NCBI GenBank assembly: GCA_029339505.1
Contig: JAQISU010000081.1
Span: forward strand, 21,167,501 to 21,231,500
Source: Unio delphinus
Lineage: Eukaryota > Mollusca > Bivalvia > Unionida > Unionidae
Reading direction: 5' to 3'
DNA length: 64,000 nucleotides
Positions within the stretch are counted from its first letter, which is position 1. Every line of letters begins with the position of its first letter. The notes under the pieces are model-generated. The model had not been told where the DNA came from. It was given only the letters and a program-made list of their open reading frames with translations, and made no database searches. A program made the translations under genes and the position numbers. Shown here one piece after another: positions 21,866 through 34,290 of this stretch.

Positions 21866-22190
21866 ATTATACTGCTCTGGTGGCCTAGTGGTTGGAGTAT
21901 CCTCCTCAGATGCAGAATGTCTTGGGTTCAAACCCTGGCCAAGTCACCCTCAAGACTTATAACAATGGTACTAACAGCTGACTTGCTAGATGCTCAGTAT
22001 TAAGAAGCTATTGTTAGGACTGGTTGGTCTGGTGTCAGGATAATGTGACTAGGTGGAACATCATGCTATATATATGTGGCATGATGCCCCAGTGCTAGAC
22101 ATAACTATAAAACTGTCACACTGCAAACATCATAGCGATATGACTGAATTTTTTGTAAAAACTATGTTAAAAATCTTAATCACACACAAA
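21866..22190 (+). mobile_element. SINE family B
   Basis: The head 'ggtggcctagtggttggagt' and 'gggttcaaaccctgg' are pol III A and B boxes of a tRNA-like promoter. The body shares 'actaacagctga', 'ggtgtcaggataat' and 'gatgccccagtgctagacat' with copies at 33047 and 11245. A 'tcattgag' repeat at both sides is a probable target duplication. Confidence 0.85.
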
Positions 22191-23618
22191 CTCATTGAGT
22201 CACAATTGCCACTAAAAGCAGATCCATATTTTGTACTTAAATTGCATGAGTTTATTGTTAAGACCATATTGGTGGAATAAATTTTCGCTATTTTAAGACC
22301 AAGAGTTGATGTGATGGGCTTTCAGCCATCAACCATTTGTCCATTGTCAGTTACAAGCTGTTTATGCTGACTTAAACTGTTTGGAGGAAAGTCACGAGAC
22401 ATAAAATACAGTTATATCCAGAGGTCTAGTAGGTCTAGACAAGCATCCACTATGGCCAGCATGGTTGAGTCTTAACAATCATATGTCTGCTCAGTCGTGA
22501 ACATGTTCGAGAACCATACCCACATGATGTTAGGGTTAAGTCAGAGGTCACTGCTTGCACTTTTGCACCCGAGTTTTTTTAACATAATGACCTGTACATA
22601 CACAAATGAATTTTGATCAGACTTTGTACAGTGCTTCCTTCAATAACAGTAACCTGTCATAAGCACACACCTCTCAAATCCAGCCAGGGTCTGTTGTTGT
22701 CTTTTGGTTCAGTTCATCAATATATTTAACCTTTTTCCAAAGCCACCTTCTTTAAAAGGCCAAAATATTTCCATCCCTTCAGTGGCTTTTAAAGAGAGGT
22801 TGCACACTACTGTATAGTTACTTGATAAACAAATAGTGATATGACATTGATTTCAAGGTCAAATACCCTGGGTTTCAGATTGTACTGGCTTGTGGGCATG
22901 ATAATATAAAAACAGACATGAATGAATTTTTATAAAACCAGGTGTGTGAATATATTTAAAAAAATACCTTGCGTTCTATAACTTAAAAAGATATATCAGT
23001 CATAGATTAAACTAAACATGGCAGGTGTTAATAATTTTACAGTATCTGAGAAGTTCAGTGAGATTCCGTCCATGATATCCTGTTCAGATTAAAAGACCTT
23101 GAGGATGTTTATGGCACTTATCTTGAAAATATGGAGCATATAAAAAAATATTGCAAATGTTGGATGTTTACAGGAATATCTATGATGATTTTGATACTCA
23201 GCAATCGAAACAGATCAAAGGAGGGGTGAGATAGACTTGTCATGAATTCCTACAATTCCTTTTGGCATATCAGTCCGTTCAAAGGACACTTCTTACAATA
23301 CGAAAAAAAGCAGGTTAAGTTTTATAAAAATTAAGATGAGTTTGGTGTTTGTGCAAAAAAGGGGTCAAATGGCTAAAATCTTCAACCAAAAAAAAATATA
23401 AAATTTTCAGTTGAATGAGTTACCAAATCAAAAAGGTTCTTATTGTTGTGCCTTTTCACTTCCCTGTCTACTCAGAGACAAAATAAACCTGCTAAGTGTC
23501 AATCCATGTCTTGCTTTTAATGAATGTATACAAGTTTGCTGTTTTAAACATATGATACCTTGATAAATGTGCTCTTAGAGGCAGATTGAAATTTCATTTG
23601 AAGAAATTTTGATTACAG
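22191..23618. other. Intron sequence, nothing recognised
   Basis: AT-rich intron between SINE B and visible exon 6; no recognised element. Confidence 0.5.
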
Positions 23619-23777
23619 AATGATGACTGGCCATTTGAGTCATTCTGCGATCTGTTAATGGCAGATATGTTTAACAGTTCCTGGGAGACTAGGCATGGTG
23701 CAGCCACTGGACTGCGAGAAGTAATCAAGCAGCATGGACGTGGAGCTGGAAAATCCATGGACACCCCAGCTGACCTG
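23619..23777 (+). CDS. BTAF1: BTAF1 visible exon 6 (HEAT repeat)
   Basis: This exon encodes exactly 53 codons. It begins [13 protein letters not shown] and contains [20 protein letters not shown], matching human NEWPLESFCEEL and PSWEVRHGAGTGLREILKAH. This is a well-conserved HEAT repeat of the TBP-binding arm. Acceptor: AG at 23617-23618. Donor: gtaatt at 23778. Phase 0 at both ends. Confidence 0.95.
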
Positions 23778-23850
23778 GTAATTATTTAAAACTGATTGAT
23801 TCTCATGAAGAGGTATCAGATATCATGATCCTATTTTATTTGTTTATTGA

Positions 23851-24067
23851 TATTGTATGACTTGCTTATAAGTCAAGTCAGACTGCAATTAACAAAGATC
23901 CAGATCTGCCATAGCATAGAGAACCTGCAGATCAGGGTATGTTTTATTTGTTCTACTGGTTACTCCTGAAAAACTGAACAGACCCAGATCTGCCAGTACA
24001 TTATGAGACAACATATATGGGTCTGTCCAGTTTGCAGTTGGACTTGTAAGTGAATACATACGGTATT
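23851..24067. mobile_element. Small palindromic MITE, copy 2
   Basis: The left arm 'cttgcttataagtcaagtca' and the right arm 'tttgcagttggacttgtaag' are inverted relatives. Inverted 'ccagatctgcc' motifs are inside. It starts 73 bp after visible exon 6. Confidence 0.7.
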
Positions 24068-26260
24068 TAGCCAGTAAAATTCTATTTATAGCAGTAAATT
24101 TCATTAGGGTCTTCAAATCCTCAAAAGAACAGCTGCTGCCCCCCTTCTAACAGTTTGAAAACAAATTGTTAATTTTTTTTAAAAAAAAGTAATTTCTACA
24201 TTACCTGTTGCATCATGACACTACAATAACAGTAGCCTCACCTTTACAAAGTACAGGTAACCAGTTAGTTATACTACACCTGGTGTCATTGTCTGCATGG
24301 ATAGAAGCATATACATTTATACATCCTCACTGAGTGACAACTATTCTTTTATCCATGGTCCAAGGCAACAGTTTGGAGTGGGTTTCATTGCACAGTTAAG
24401 TTTTTTTCCATGTAGTTCAGGTATTTTGACCACTCTGTAATTATTGAGGACACAATGAATTTGGTGAAGGGATTCATCTTGACGAGTTTTACAACAACAT
24501 CACAAAAGTAGGTCACTGTGGCATGTATCCACCCACCCATGAACCCATCAATCCATCCAACCTTCCAATACATATGTCCATTCAACCAGCCAACCGGCAA
24601 ACCAATTTGTTTCACTATCACTCATGAAAATTGGTACGTACATACATGTCACACAAGTAATTCTGGCACACCAAAGGTTGGTAATTGTCACCTTATTTGA
24701 ATGACTTATTTATTTTCATTCACTACACCCTTATAATCTTAAACTTTCAACTACAGTCATTAAAATGGATATATGGGCAAAGCTCATAGAGTAACTTATG
24801 GCTGTTCCATTAAAACATACATAGGACCCTGGGGATGAGTTTTAGAAACATATATGCCAGTGTAGTTTAGTTTCAAAATTGCTTCTGTCCCAGGCTGTTT
24901 AATCAATAAAAATCACTTCTATAGATGGTTGAAAGACTGGTTCAGGAAGTCTATCAAAAAATGCAAAGCTGAACATAATAGAAAAACATTATCTTTAGAT
25001 ATCCAGTCATCAGATTTATATTTTATGTTATGCATGCCGTATTTGTTTCACTTCAAGCTTTTTTCTGTTTTTATTACTTTGAACAGACACGTATAAAACG
25101 TCATTAATCAGCTATAAATAGGCTCGGGTAAGCCTACCATGTAACACTGCAAGTGTAATTTTGAAATTTGTCTTTATTTTCCTAAACATAAGTAAAACTA
25201 GCAGATTTCTGAATAAATCTCCTTCAAAATGAAAGTATAATTTCTGTAGCCACATTAAATTTAGCTATTGTACATTATGCTGTTTTTAAAGCTTTATGTT
25301 GAGTAAGATTACAGGCTTTGTTCAGTACAGGATTTGTTATATGTGTAGGATAATTTCTATTTTGGACATATATTTTTATTTTATTCAATGAATTTTGTAA
25401 TTGACAACATCTGAAATAATGCATCTGTATCTTTTGGCCTGGCTATATGGTATACAGTTTTTGCATGACATGGAATGACATGAAGAATATTCCACATATT
25501 GGTAGATAATTAGTTTCCTTGACATGAATATTTGTAGAGATAGTGTTATCAATATTTTTTAATTACATTTACATCAGAAAATGAAAATTGAGTTCTAAAT
25601 TCAGTAGAAATAAATATAATTGTTGTGTGAAAATGATAGGAGGTTAATTAATTTTTTCAGTTTTTCTGATGAATAGTTTCAGATCATAAAGATATCATCT
25701 AAAAATCTGAACCAAACAGATGGATGAAACTTTTCTTTTTGAAGAATGCGTCATAATGGTCATAATACCAAGGCATTCTATAAAATTGTAAAAAAAAAAA
25801 ATGTTAATTAAAAATGGATTTGTAGTATATCCTTTGTGAATAGATAACTGTATGTATGACTGTCTTGTTTTATTATTTACTGATCTCCTACAAACAGGAG
25901 TGGATGTAGAATAGCATTTAAGGCAGAGGAGTGACTGTCTAATAGCATTTCAGATATGCTAAATGTTAGGCAAAAAGACTAGAGTAAAGTAGATTGTAGA
26001 TATTATAGCAATCCTGTGTCATATCATGGTTTTGCAATACACACCTAAGCATGTTAAATATTCTTTTACACAGCCCTAACATGTTTACAAGCACCAGTCA
26101 TCACTCAAATGTGCCAGGTTTTTACTCTCAGCCAGAAATGCTCATACTTAACAAAGCCTAATGTTGCAGTGAAATATACTGACCAGAAATATACTCAGCA
26201 CAGGATAATTTGATAAACTAATTGAATTTAATCAGATATATAAACTGTTAAAAACCTTAT

Positions 26261-26295
<35 letters not shown>

Positions 26296-27120
26296 GACAG
26301 CTGTGCTGTAATGTTCCTTTCTTATCAGGTTTAATAGGTTTTGAATTTGTGTGGTCCATCAGAGAAAATAAGCTCAATTATAATATTTTTATCACATAGT
26401 CAGTACACTTTGCCTATAGTGTGTGCAGTTTAATATTTTTGATATCATAATATGTGAACATATCACTTTTTGTGATTCTGATTGGTCAAAATAAGCCCAT
26501 GAAATTATTGAGCAGTATTTTCTTTACTGATTTCCCTGCAATTGTTTAAAAACTTTTTTAACCCGACTATCTGGAATTTTTTGCTTTCGTTTAACATTTT
26601 TGTCTGCCGTTTTTTAATTCGACTTGTGAAAGGGAATTGGGGGAAAATGGTCTCTTTTGTTTCAATATTGCCAATATACCCCCACAGGGGTATGTTATTT
26701 CATGTATAGCATAACATAAGATAAAAAATGGCAAAACTCCCAAGAGAAGAATAATAACAAGTAAAACTACTGTTACTGCTCAGATGATAGCGAGGGTGAG
26801 GTTATTGATGGTTGGGCGGTATTCTGTAGTATGGAATCAACCTGATATACAAGCTTGGTTTAAATGTGAACTTACTGAAGTAAACAAACTCACTTTTGTT
26901 CACAGAAGAAAGTAAGTCACCCTAACTGACAGAACTTTATCCAACCAGAGCATATTTACGTGGAAAATAAGTGATACAAGTCAGCCCAACTCAAAAAGAT
27001 ATTCATGTCTTATATACAATCTAATGTTCCAAATCAAATGCTGCATTAACAGATGCATTACGGTAAACATGTGTATTTCTTCATCCAATAGTCTTCTTTT
27101 CATAAAAATATATTGCACAT
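24068..27120. other. Long intron, largely unassigned
   Basis: AT-rich intron sequence. Contains a (TA)n microsatellite at about 26266-26291 and no recognised coding sequence. Confidence 0.5.
26266..26291. repeat. (TA)n microsatellite
   Basis: About 13 uninterrupted TA dinucleotides. Confidence 0.95.
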
Positions 27121-27362
27121 TGTTGTTGTTGTAGGGTTTAGCGCCATTTTTAAGCACATGATATGCTATACATGGTGGCCAATATTAATGGTGGAGGAAG
27201 AACCCGGGAAAACCTCTAGAAAGAACCAGTGACTCAAGAGAAGCTACTGGCAAGCTTTCTTACATACCCACATTAGCTGAATCTGAGACTCGAACCCATG
27301 TAGACAGAGGTGAGATGGCAGTGATCCGTAATGAAGAACATTTTAGACCATTCTGGGCCCCC
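27121..27362 (-). mobile_element. SINE family A (reverse)
   Basis: Full-length copy on the minus strand. The plus strand begins 'tgttgttgttgtagggttta' (the tail) and ends 'tctgggccccc' (the head). It carries the conserved body motifs, including a B-box complement 'gactcgaaccc'. Confidence 0.88.
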
Positions 27363-27673
27363 ATATTCTTACATATTGCAATGTTTAGTCAGTTTTTGCC
27401 TGAAACAAAATGTGACCAATTTGCAGATTAAATTTTATTTGAAGATGCAGGGTTTCCATTGCACAGCCAAACAATATAATGAGCTGTGGTTATTATTTCC
27501 TTACTGATTGCCAACAATGTAAACATGGTAATATTTTTGTCAGTGAAAATTGAATGTTTGACTGTAATCTTAACAGACCATTTTGTACAGTGTCATCTTA
27601 CGACAGGTGTAACTGTATAAATCAGTTAACAGTATTTATTCACTTTTCCTTTTCCTTCTAATCTGTTCAAAAG

Positions 27674-27769
27674 ATGATGCAGGCAAATCAGATCTGGCTA
27701 GGAGACTTGGCTCTTAGACTTCTGTGTGTTCTTGCACTTGACAGGTTTGGAGATTTTGTCTCAGATGAG
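27674..27769 (+). CDS. BTAF1: BTAF1 visible exon 7 (HEAT repeat)
   Basis: The 32 codons include LGDLALRLLCVLALDRFGDF, against human LEDLVIRLLCVFALDRFGDF. Acceptor: AG at 27672-27673. Donor: gtaagt at 27770. Phase 0 at both ends. It lies at the end of a 3.9-kb intron with a minus-strand SINE, and is followed by an intron whose last 1.2 kb is a minisatellite. Confidence 0.95.
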
Positions 27770-27875
27770 GTAAGTAATCCATAATTACAGGTAACATAGA
27801 AGTTCCAGTAATTACTCAAGCATAGTCGTTTTCATGTATTTTGAAGCTATGTATTTTAACTTTAAAAATCTTTTA

Positions 27876-28089
27876 GTACCCATTTTGCTTGCTTATAAGT
27901 AAAGTCAAATTGCAAACAACAAAGATCTTGATTTGCCATAGCTTAAAGCACCTGGAAACCAGGGTCTTTGTTGTTTGTTCTACTGATTACTCCTTACAGA
28001 CTGCACAGACCCAGATATGCTGGTGCATTATTCAAGGACACTGTGCAGTTTGAAGTTGGATTCTACTTATAAGCGAGTATATATGGTAT
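27876..28089. mobile_element. Small palindromic MITE, copy 3
   Basis: Left 'gcttgcttataagtaaagtc' and right 'tacttataagcgagtatata' are inverted relatives. It begins about 107 bp after visible exon 7, a position like that of copy 2 after visible exon 6. Confidence 0.7.
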
Positions 28090-28470
28090 ACAGTAGTAGT
28101 AATCTCCACAGTCCAGTATTTATAAGGCAGTTTTTGTTATACGCAAATGTTAGCTGAAGTAAGTGTTTGCCAGATTGCTCCAGCAAATGTTGACTTGCAG
28201 CAATAACTGAATGATTTTATTTATAAATGATCACTTATTTTTGTACATGACATATATACTAAATACATACTGAAAAGAGGTGTTAGAAAAATATCAAACA
28301 GCACATGTATAATATCACTCACCTTGAACATCAAAAGCCGGTATGATCTGTTATGTTACTGTACTTGTGTGTATAAGTGTGTGTAAGTGTTGACTTGTTA
28401 GTTCTCGATTTGTTAGTCTGAAACACATAGCAGCCATATGTTTGATCCAGTTTGTAGGAAATTTGGAATG

Positions 28471-28590
28471 TTGCTGATGTTGTAGGGTTTAATGCCATTT
28501 TTCAGAAAACGATAGGCTATACATGGCAGTCAGTATTATTGGTGGAGAAAGAACCCGGGGAAAACTCCCAGAAAGAACCACCGACCCATG
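28471..28590 (-). mobile_element. SINE family A, 5'-truncated (reverse)
   Basis: Plus strand 'gttgtagggtttaatgccat' through 'aagaaccaccgaccc' matches the tail half of family A. The tRNA-like head is missing. Confidence 0.85.
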
Positions 28591-29180
28591 CTTAATGAAA
28601 ACTGGATCAGAAATATGGCCTTCAGAATGATGACAAATTTTGCCAATGATTGCTACTCATGAATGTTACTCATCAAACTTGTCTACTATAAGTTTACATT
28701 CCAAGTTTAATGAAAACTGGATCAGAAGTATGACCTTCAGAGTTGTAATAAGCTCAACCAATCAAGCCATTTACCCTTGGCCTTTCTTTCCAATAAAACC
28801 TTGAGCAATGAAGTTTGATTATGATTAACTAATTTGAAATTTTTCTGTGATTGTTGCCATAATGGAGACTTCATTTATTAACTGATTTTGAACAGTTTCC
28901 TACTGTATAGGCTTAGATTGAGGACACATTTTATTATGAGCAAAATCAATGCATTTTAATTAGGTGATCTTACATCTTGTTCACTGAGATCTTTACCACT
29001 CAGAAGGCTTAATTTATAAACAAATTTTGATCAGTTTCAGTGTATAGGCTTAGATCTAGGACACATTTTATTATGAGCAGCATCAAAGCATTTTAATTAG
29101 GAGAGCTTGACCGATCTAAAGGTTTTTTTTTATAAACTGATTTTGATCAAATTTGGTACATAGGCTTATCTGATCAAGAT
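28591..29180. repeat. Diverged local duplications
   Basis: 'aatgaaaactggatcagaa' occurs twice, near 28606 and 28710. 'ggacacattttattatgagc' occurs twice, near 28921 and 29059. These look like short-range duplications just before the minisatellite. Confidence 0.65.
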
Positions 29181-29194
29181 CTAGAATGAGTTTA

Positions 29195-30400
29195 GTTATA
29201 CGTGTTCTTTAGAATGGGTTATACAGTTATACATATTAACTAGAATGGGTTATACAGTTATACATGTTTACTAGAATGGCTTATATAGTTATACATATTA
29301 AATAGAATGGGTTATACAGTTATACATGTTCACTAGAATGGCTTATACAGTTATACATGTTTACTAGAATTGGTTATACAGTTATACATATTCACTAAAA
29401 TGTGTTATACATGTCCACTAGAATGGGTTGTTGACTAGAATGGGTTATACAGTTATACATGTTCACTAGAATGGGTTATACAGTAATACATGTTCACTAG
29501 AATGGGTTATACAGTTATACATGTTCACTAGAATGGTTTATACAGTTATACATGTTTACTAGAATTGGTTATACAGTAGTGTATGTTCACTAGAATGGGT
29601 TATACATGTTCACTAGAATGGTTTATATGGTTATACATGTCCACTATAATGGGTTATACAGTTATACCTGTTCACTAGAATGGGTTATACATATTCACTA
29701 GAATGGTTTATATGGTTATACATGTCCACCAGAATGGGTTATACAGTTATACATGTTCACTAGAATGGGTTATACAGTTATACATGTTCACTAGAATGGG
29801 TTATACATGTTCACTAGAATGGGTTATATGGTTATACATGTCCACCAGAATGGGTTATACAGTTATACATGTTCACTAGAATGGGTTATACAGTTATACA
29901 TGTTCACTAGAATGGGTTATACATGTTCACTAGAATGGGTTATATGGTTATACATGTTCACTAGAATGGGTTATACAGTTATACATGTTCACTAGAATGG
30001 GTTATATGGTTATACATGTTCACTAGAATGGTTTATATGGTTATACATGTCCACTAGAATGGGTTATATGGTTATACATGTCCACCAGAATGGGTTATAC
30101 AGTTATACATGTTCACTAGAATGGGTTATACAGTTATACATGTCCACTAGAATGGGTTATACATGTTCACTAGAATGGGTTATATGGTTATACATGTTCA
30201 CTAGAATGGGTTATACATGTTCACTAGAATGGGTTATATGGTTATACATGTTCACTAGAATGGGTTATACATGTTCACTAGAATGGGTTATATGGTTATA
30301 CATGTCCACTAGAATGGGTTATATGGTTATACATGTCCACTAGAATGGGTTATATGGTTATACATGTTCACTAGAATGGGTTATGTAGCTATACATTTTC
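29195..30400. repeat. 1.2-kb minisatellite of 31/23-bp units
   Basis: About 40 tandem units built from 'ttcactagaatgggttatac' plus either 'agttatacatg' or, with 'tatggttatacatg' as its variant, the same 31-bp length. A short 23-bp form lacks the 8-bp 'agttatac'. From about 29730 the mix of 31- and 23-bp units repeats as higher-order blocks. Spurious plus-strand reading frames result. Confidence 0.93.
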
Positions 30401-30504
30401 ATTAAAAGGCTGATCTGAATGGCTGAGCTTGTATTTCTGATTTGTTAAGTATACTTATTTCATATTGATCTTTAACAAAGGCTATTCAACAAATTCTGTT
30501 TTAG

Positions 30505-30681
30505 GTCGTGGCCCCAGTGAGGGAAACTTGTGCCCAGACCTTGGGTGTGGTCTGCAAGTACCTAGACAGTGAGCAAGTAAGAGGGGTCATGTCAGTCCTA
30601 CTACAGCTGTTATGTCAGATACAGTGGGAGGTCCGCCATGCGGGATTGCTTGGCCTGAAATATTTATTAGCTGTCAGAACT
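30505..30681 (+). CDS. BTAF1: BTAF1 visible exon 8 (HEAT repeats)
   Basis: The 59 codons include VVAPVRETCAQTLGVVCK and QWEVRHAGLLGLKYLLAVR. These match human VVAPVRETCAQTLGVVLK and QWEVRHGGLLGIKYALAVR almost residue for residue. Acceptor: AG at 30503-30504. Donor: gtgagt at 30682. Phase 0 at both ends. The exon starts only about 105 bp after a 1.2-kb array of 31/23-bp tandem repeats. Confidence 0.96.
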
Positions 30682-32280
30682 GTGAGTATGGTGCATTCAT
30701 GTACGCAGCCATTTTATTCACTTACTTTTTTTCATGGTGTATGCTTAAACAATTATAAGTGTTATGTATATCTGTTATGATATATATTTGTTTAATTTAA
30801 CATTGTTTTAAAAAAAAACTTTACATACTATTGTAATGTAAATTTATTCACTAGAAATGATGTTTTTTCAGAAAAATTTTTGACCGAATTATTTTCTGGT
30901 AAACAGGTAATGTTGACCTATATCCTGACCTTGATTTAAGGTTAGTGGAAACCACGTAAACAAGTTTTATTTTAATTTTCAAATGATTGGTTGTTGTCAG
31001 GGTCAAGATGGGACTAGTGAAGAAGTAAACAACTTTTTATTTTTAAAGTAATAATGAATGGCTCTTGTCAGGGTCACGATAGGAGTGTGTGATATAAACA
31101 ATCATGTGACTCCTTTCCCACTCACCTTTCGTGATTTTGCAATTTGGGGATCTTTTCGTTACTGCATATTAGAAAATGATATCTTTATTTTAGTGAAATG
31201 TAGTTAGTTCTGGACTTTTGCAACAGGTGTTAAGTCATTTTCTTTTTTTGTAAACAGTTTTCAAATTCATGTTAAGATGTCTTCTATTAATTTGGATTTT
31301 AAAGGATTAATTCTTATTTCTGGAAATATTTGATGTGCTCATACAAAATTCTTGGACAAAAACAGTTTATCAAAATCTTACTCAGATTTCCAACACCAGA
31401 GTGTTAAATCTTGTGCTTCTACAAGGAACTATAGATAAACACAAAACAGACTTCAGCATGCATCATCGTTTTCCATCTTGGATTTTCCAACAGGACTTGA
31501 ACAAATTCCCTTTCAGATATTTTTGCAAGGGGCAATTGTAATGTTTGCAGGTTTTATTTGAGAACAGTATTTGTGGATAGATCTTTTTTTAGGGCAGTTG
31601 CATTTAAACATATGTGGTACCAAGGAAAAGCGTTTTTTTTTCTTCAAACTATATGCCAGGGTACTACGATTTCACAGAGTTCATATTAAAATGATAGAAA
31701 TTCTAAATTGCATCTATGGGTGAGTACCCCACTTTAAAAGTGCCTTCTCTGGGACCAATGTATGTTTTAATGGAACCGCCCTAACTATGTTTCAGCTTAT
31801 CCATATGACAAGATAAGCTTTTATTGAAACAAGATAAGACTTAAACTTGTTCATCTTGGCAAAGTGACAGCAGTCATGTTTATTGAGAATGGATGGCACT
31901 ATTTCATGAACATTAGAAATGCATATAAGAACAAAGATATTACCTGAGAACATCAGAGGTGGCATGTCTGCCATCATACAACCATGCCAGGTACAATTGG
32001 TAAAAGCTTTTAATAACTAGATCATTTTCAAACTTTGAGACACTTTGTAACCTTTATGGAGTTCATCCATTTAAGACTGCGTTACAGCATACTGTCTTTA
32101 AACTATTTATTTATTAGCATGACACTGACTATCTTTGCTACTCCATTAGTACTTGGGACGTCAAAAGTGAGTTAGTAACATGCTAAATTGCTAATTTATG
32201 CTTTGTTTTTGCTTCTTTTTTTCTCAGTAGAATTGTTAACTATTTGCATAAAATGCAAAAAGTTCAAACCAATAGTCAAG
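30682..32280. other. Intron sequence with intron-internal duplication
   Basis: Contains stretches related to 33620-34290 later in the same intron ('tattgtaatgtaa', 'cctgaccttgattta/c', 'ttccatcttggattttccaa'). No coding sequence recognised. Confidence 0.5.
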
Positions 32281-33034
32281 AATGGATCAAAATGAAGGAA
32301 AAACGAATTTAGTTGACAAAAGATGATATTGACATCCTCAGAACACACCAAAAGTCAACATCTGTTACAGGTGTTTTGCAGGATATTGTTTCCCTCACCC
32401 AACCTAAGTTCAGCACCTGCAATTTCCGATTCATTAGGGGAGTGTCCCCCATATTTTGGCTGTCCAGTGGGTGTAAGTTTCTCTGCATGTTTGAGAATGG
32501 CCATTGGGCTTGCAAGTCTGGATGCTAGGTGTTTGTACCGAATCACATGTCTGCTTTACAGTTTTATAAAGTGGACAAAAAATGTGTTCCATACCATATC
32601 AAAGCTCATCCACAAAGTTGTTGCTATGTTTTCAATGTTAGATTATCAATTTTCCAACTTGCAAAGAAATCATGCAACACCCTTGCTTGGGAGCCAGCAG
32701 CCTGGATTGCTAGAGTCGTTAACTGAGCAGCTTGCCATTTCATAGCCAAAATGCATTGACTGTGACTGCGTCGGCCAGCATCCAACAACAGACTTATCCT
32801 GCTTGGCCATCTTTTTATGTGCCCAATGCAAATGATGTTGCAGACACAGTGATGCCCCTTTTTAAGTCCCCTCAATCAAAAGTCATGATCATGCTCAAGA
32901 TACAATCATTCCTGCATCAGTGGTGCAACCAAGGTTCCGCTGCTGGAGCCCAAGTGGAAATAATGGTATTTACCAACACCAGTATGTACAGTTGGTATGC
33001 CTACCTGTTGCTGGATTTCATTACCGTCATCGGC
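32281..33034 (+). mobile_element. Uncharacterised repeat shared with the 40-42 kb intron
   Basis: Shares blocks with 40530-41650: 'gattcattaggggagt', 'cctgcaagtc'-like ends, and 'aatgtgttccataccatatc' against 'aatgtgtttcatgtcatgtc'. A family B SINE is inserted in it at 33047. In the second intron the same repeat lies near a tyrosine-recombinase fragment, so it may be part of a DIRS-like retroelement; that link is inference. Confidence 0.5.
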
Positions 33035-33046
33035 ACATGGGAGACA

Positions 33047-33374
33047 CCACTCCGGTGGCCTAGTGGTTATAGCATCTGCCGCAAAAGCAGGAGGTCGGGG
33101 GTTCAATCCCCGTCCGAGTCATACCAAAGACTTACAAAAATGGTACTAACAGCTGCTTTGCTTGGCGCTCAGCATTAAGAGGTTAGTGTTAGGACTGGTC
33201 GACCTGGTGTCAGGATAATTTGACTGGGTGGGACATTATGCTACATGTCTGCAGCATGATGCCCCAGTGCTAGACATCACTATAAACTGCCTCACTGCAG
33301 ACATCATAGCGATATGACTGAAATTTTTTTAAAGCTATGTTACAAATCTTAATCAATCAAACAAACAAACAAGT
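33047..33374 (+). mobile_element. SINE family B with 12-bp target duplication
   Basis: A complete copy: 'ggtggcctagtggttatagc' (A box), 'gggggttcaatccccgtcc' (B box) and the family body, ending in an (aatc/aaac)n-type tail. The target duplication acatgggagaca is at 33035-33046 and 33375-33386. It is the best-preserved family B member, so probably the youngest. Confidence 0.93.
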
Positions 33375-33619
33375 ACATGGGAGACAGGGGAATGTGCCTC
33401 TTTACATCTGACTTTTAGAAATATTGGCTGTCATCAATACCTTTCAATTATGGAACAGTTGACCTACAGGCAAAATGGTCCTCATTATGCCCAACTACTC
33501 TTCAAATTCCACTGAGTTTCGATCTTATTTCATCTTTTTGCTGTTACCATTATGATCTCATTAGAAGCTTGTTATGTATATTTGATTCAATTGTTTGTTT
33601 GTAAGTTTTCATTTTTTTT

Positions 33620-34290
33620 ATTCCATTGCTTGCTATTGTAATGTAACTTTATTTTTTGGAATAGAGTTTAGTTCTGACTGATTTTGTTGTTGTTGATGTA
33701 AACAACTTTTTAGAAGCTTTGTATCTAATGCTGACCTAATTCCTGACCTTGATTCAGAACCAGTACGAGTTGTGTTAGACAACTTTTTTAAAATTTATTT
33801 CTTTCTCAGAGTAAGATTCATAAAGTAGAATCAAGGCTATGCATGGAGTATGTGACAAATAACATGTATCAGTTAGATTTTTCCAGAAGATTGACCCACA
33901 TCTGGGCATGTTTTACATGGTAACTAGATTTATTATTGATATTTTGAGAAAGAATAGTCATTAGTACCATAACACTTGAGAAGTTATAGTGTTTTTAGTT
34001 GTGACCAGTTTATGGGTTAATTATTTTGTTTTCATCAATTTATTTGGATTTCAAGTTTGTTTTCATCTGAAAATACTAGTGCTCTAAATTAATTCTTTGA
34101 CAAGGATATTTATTGAAATTTACACAGAATTCAAACACTGGAATATTATTTTCTGTTAGTCAACAAAGAACTGGTGACACATCAGTACGATGCTGACCAC
34201 AGCATATGTTATCACCTTCCATTTTGGATTTCATCAGGATTTGAACTTTGTTTTGTTAGGACTTTTTATTACTTGGAATTATATTTTTTA
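33620..34290. repeat. Diverged second copy of 30.8-31.5 kb sequence
   Basis: Blocks in the same order as in 30824-31520. Examples are 'attgtaatgtaactttatt', 'cctgaccttgattcag' and 'ttccattttggatttcatca'. Divergence is high; alignment by eye only. Confidence 0.5.

Noticed and set aside
29807..30343. Long plus-strand reading frames encoding repeated MFTRMGY-like peptides
   Set aside because: They are produced by the 31/23-bp minisatellite and depend on unit lengths; no gene signals.
33047..33120. Apparent tRNA gene with good A and B boxes
   Set aside because: It is the head of a family B SINE with a target duplication; no complete cloverleaf, and the body continues for 250 bp.
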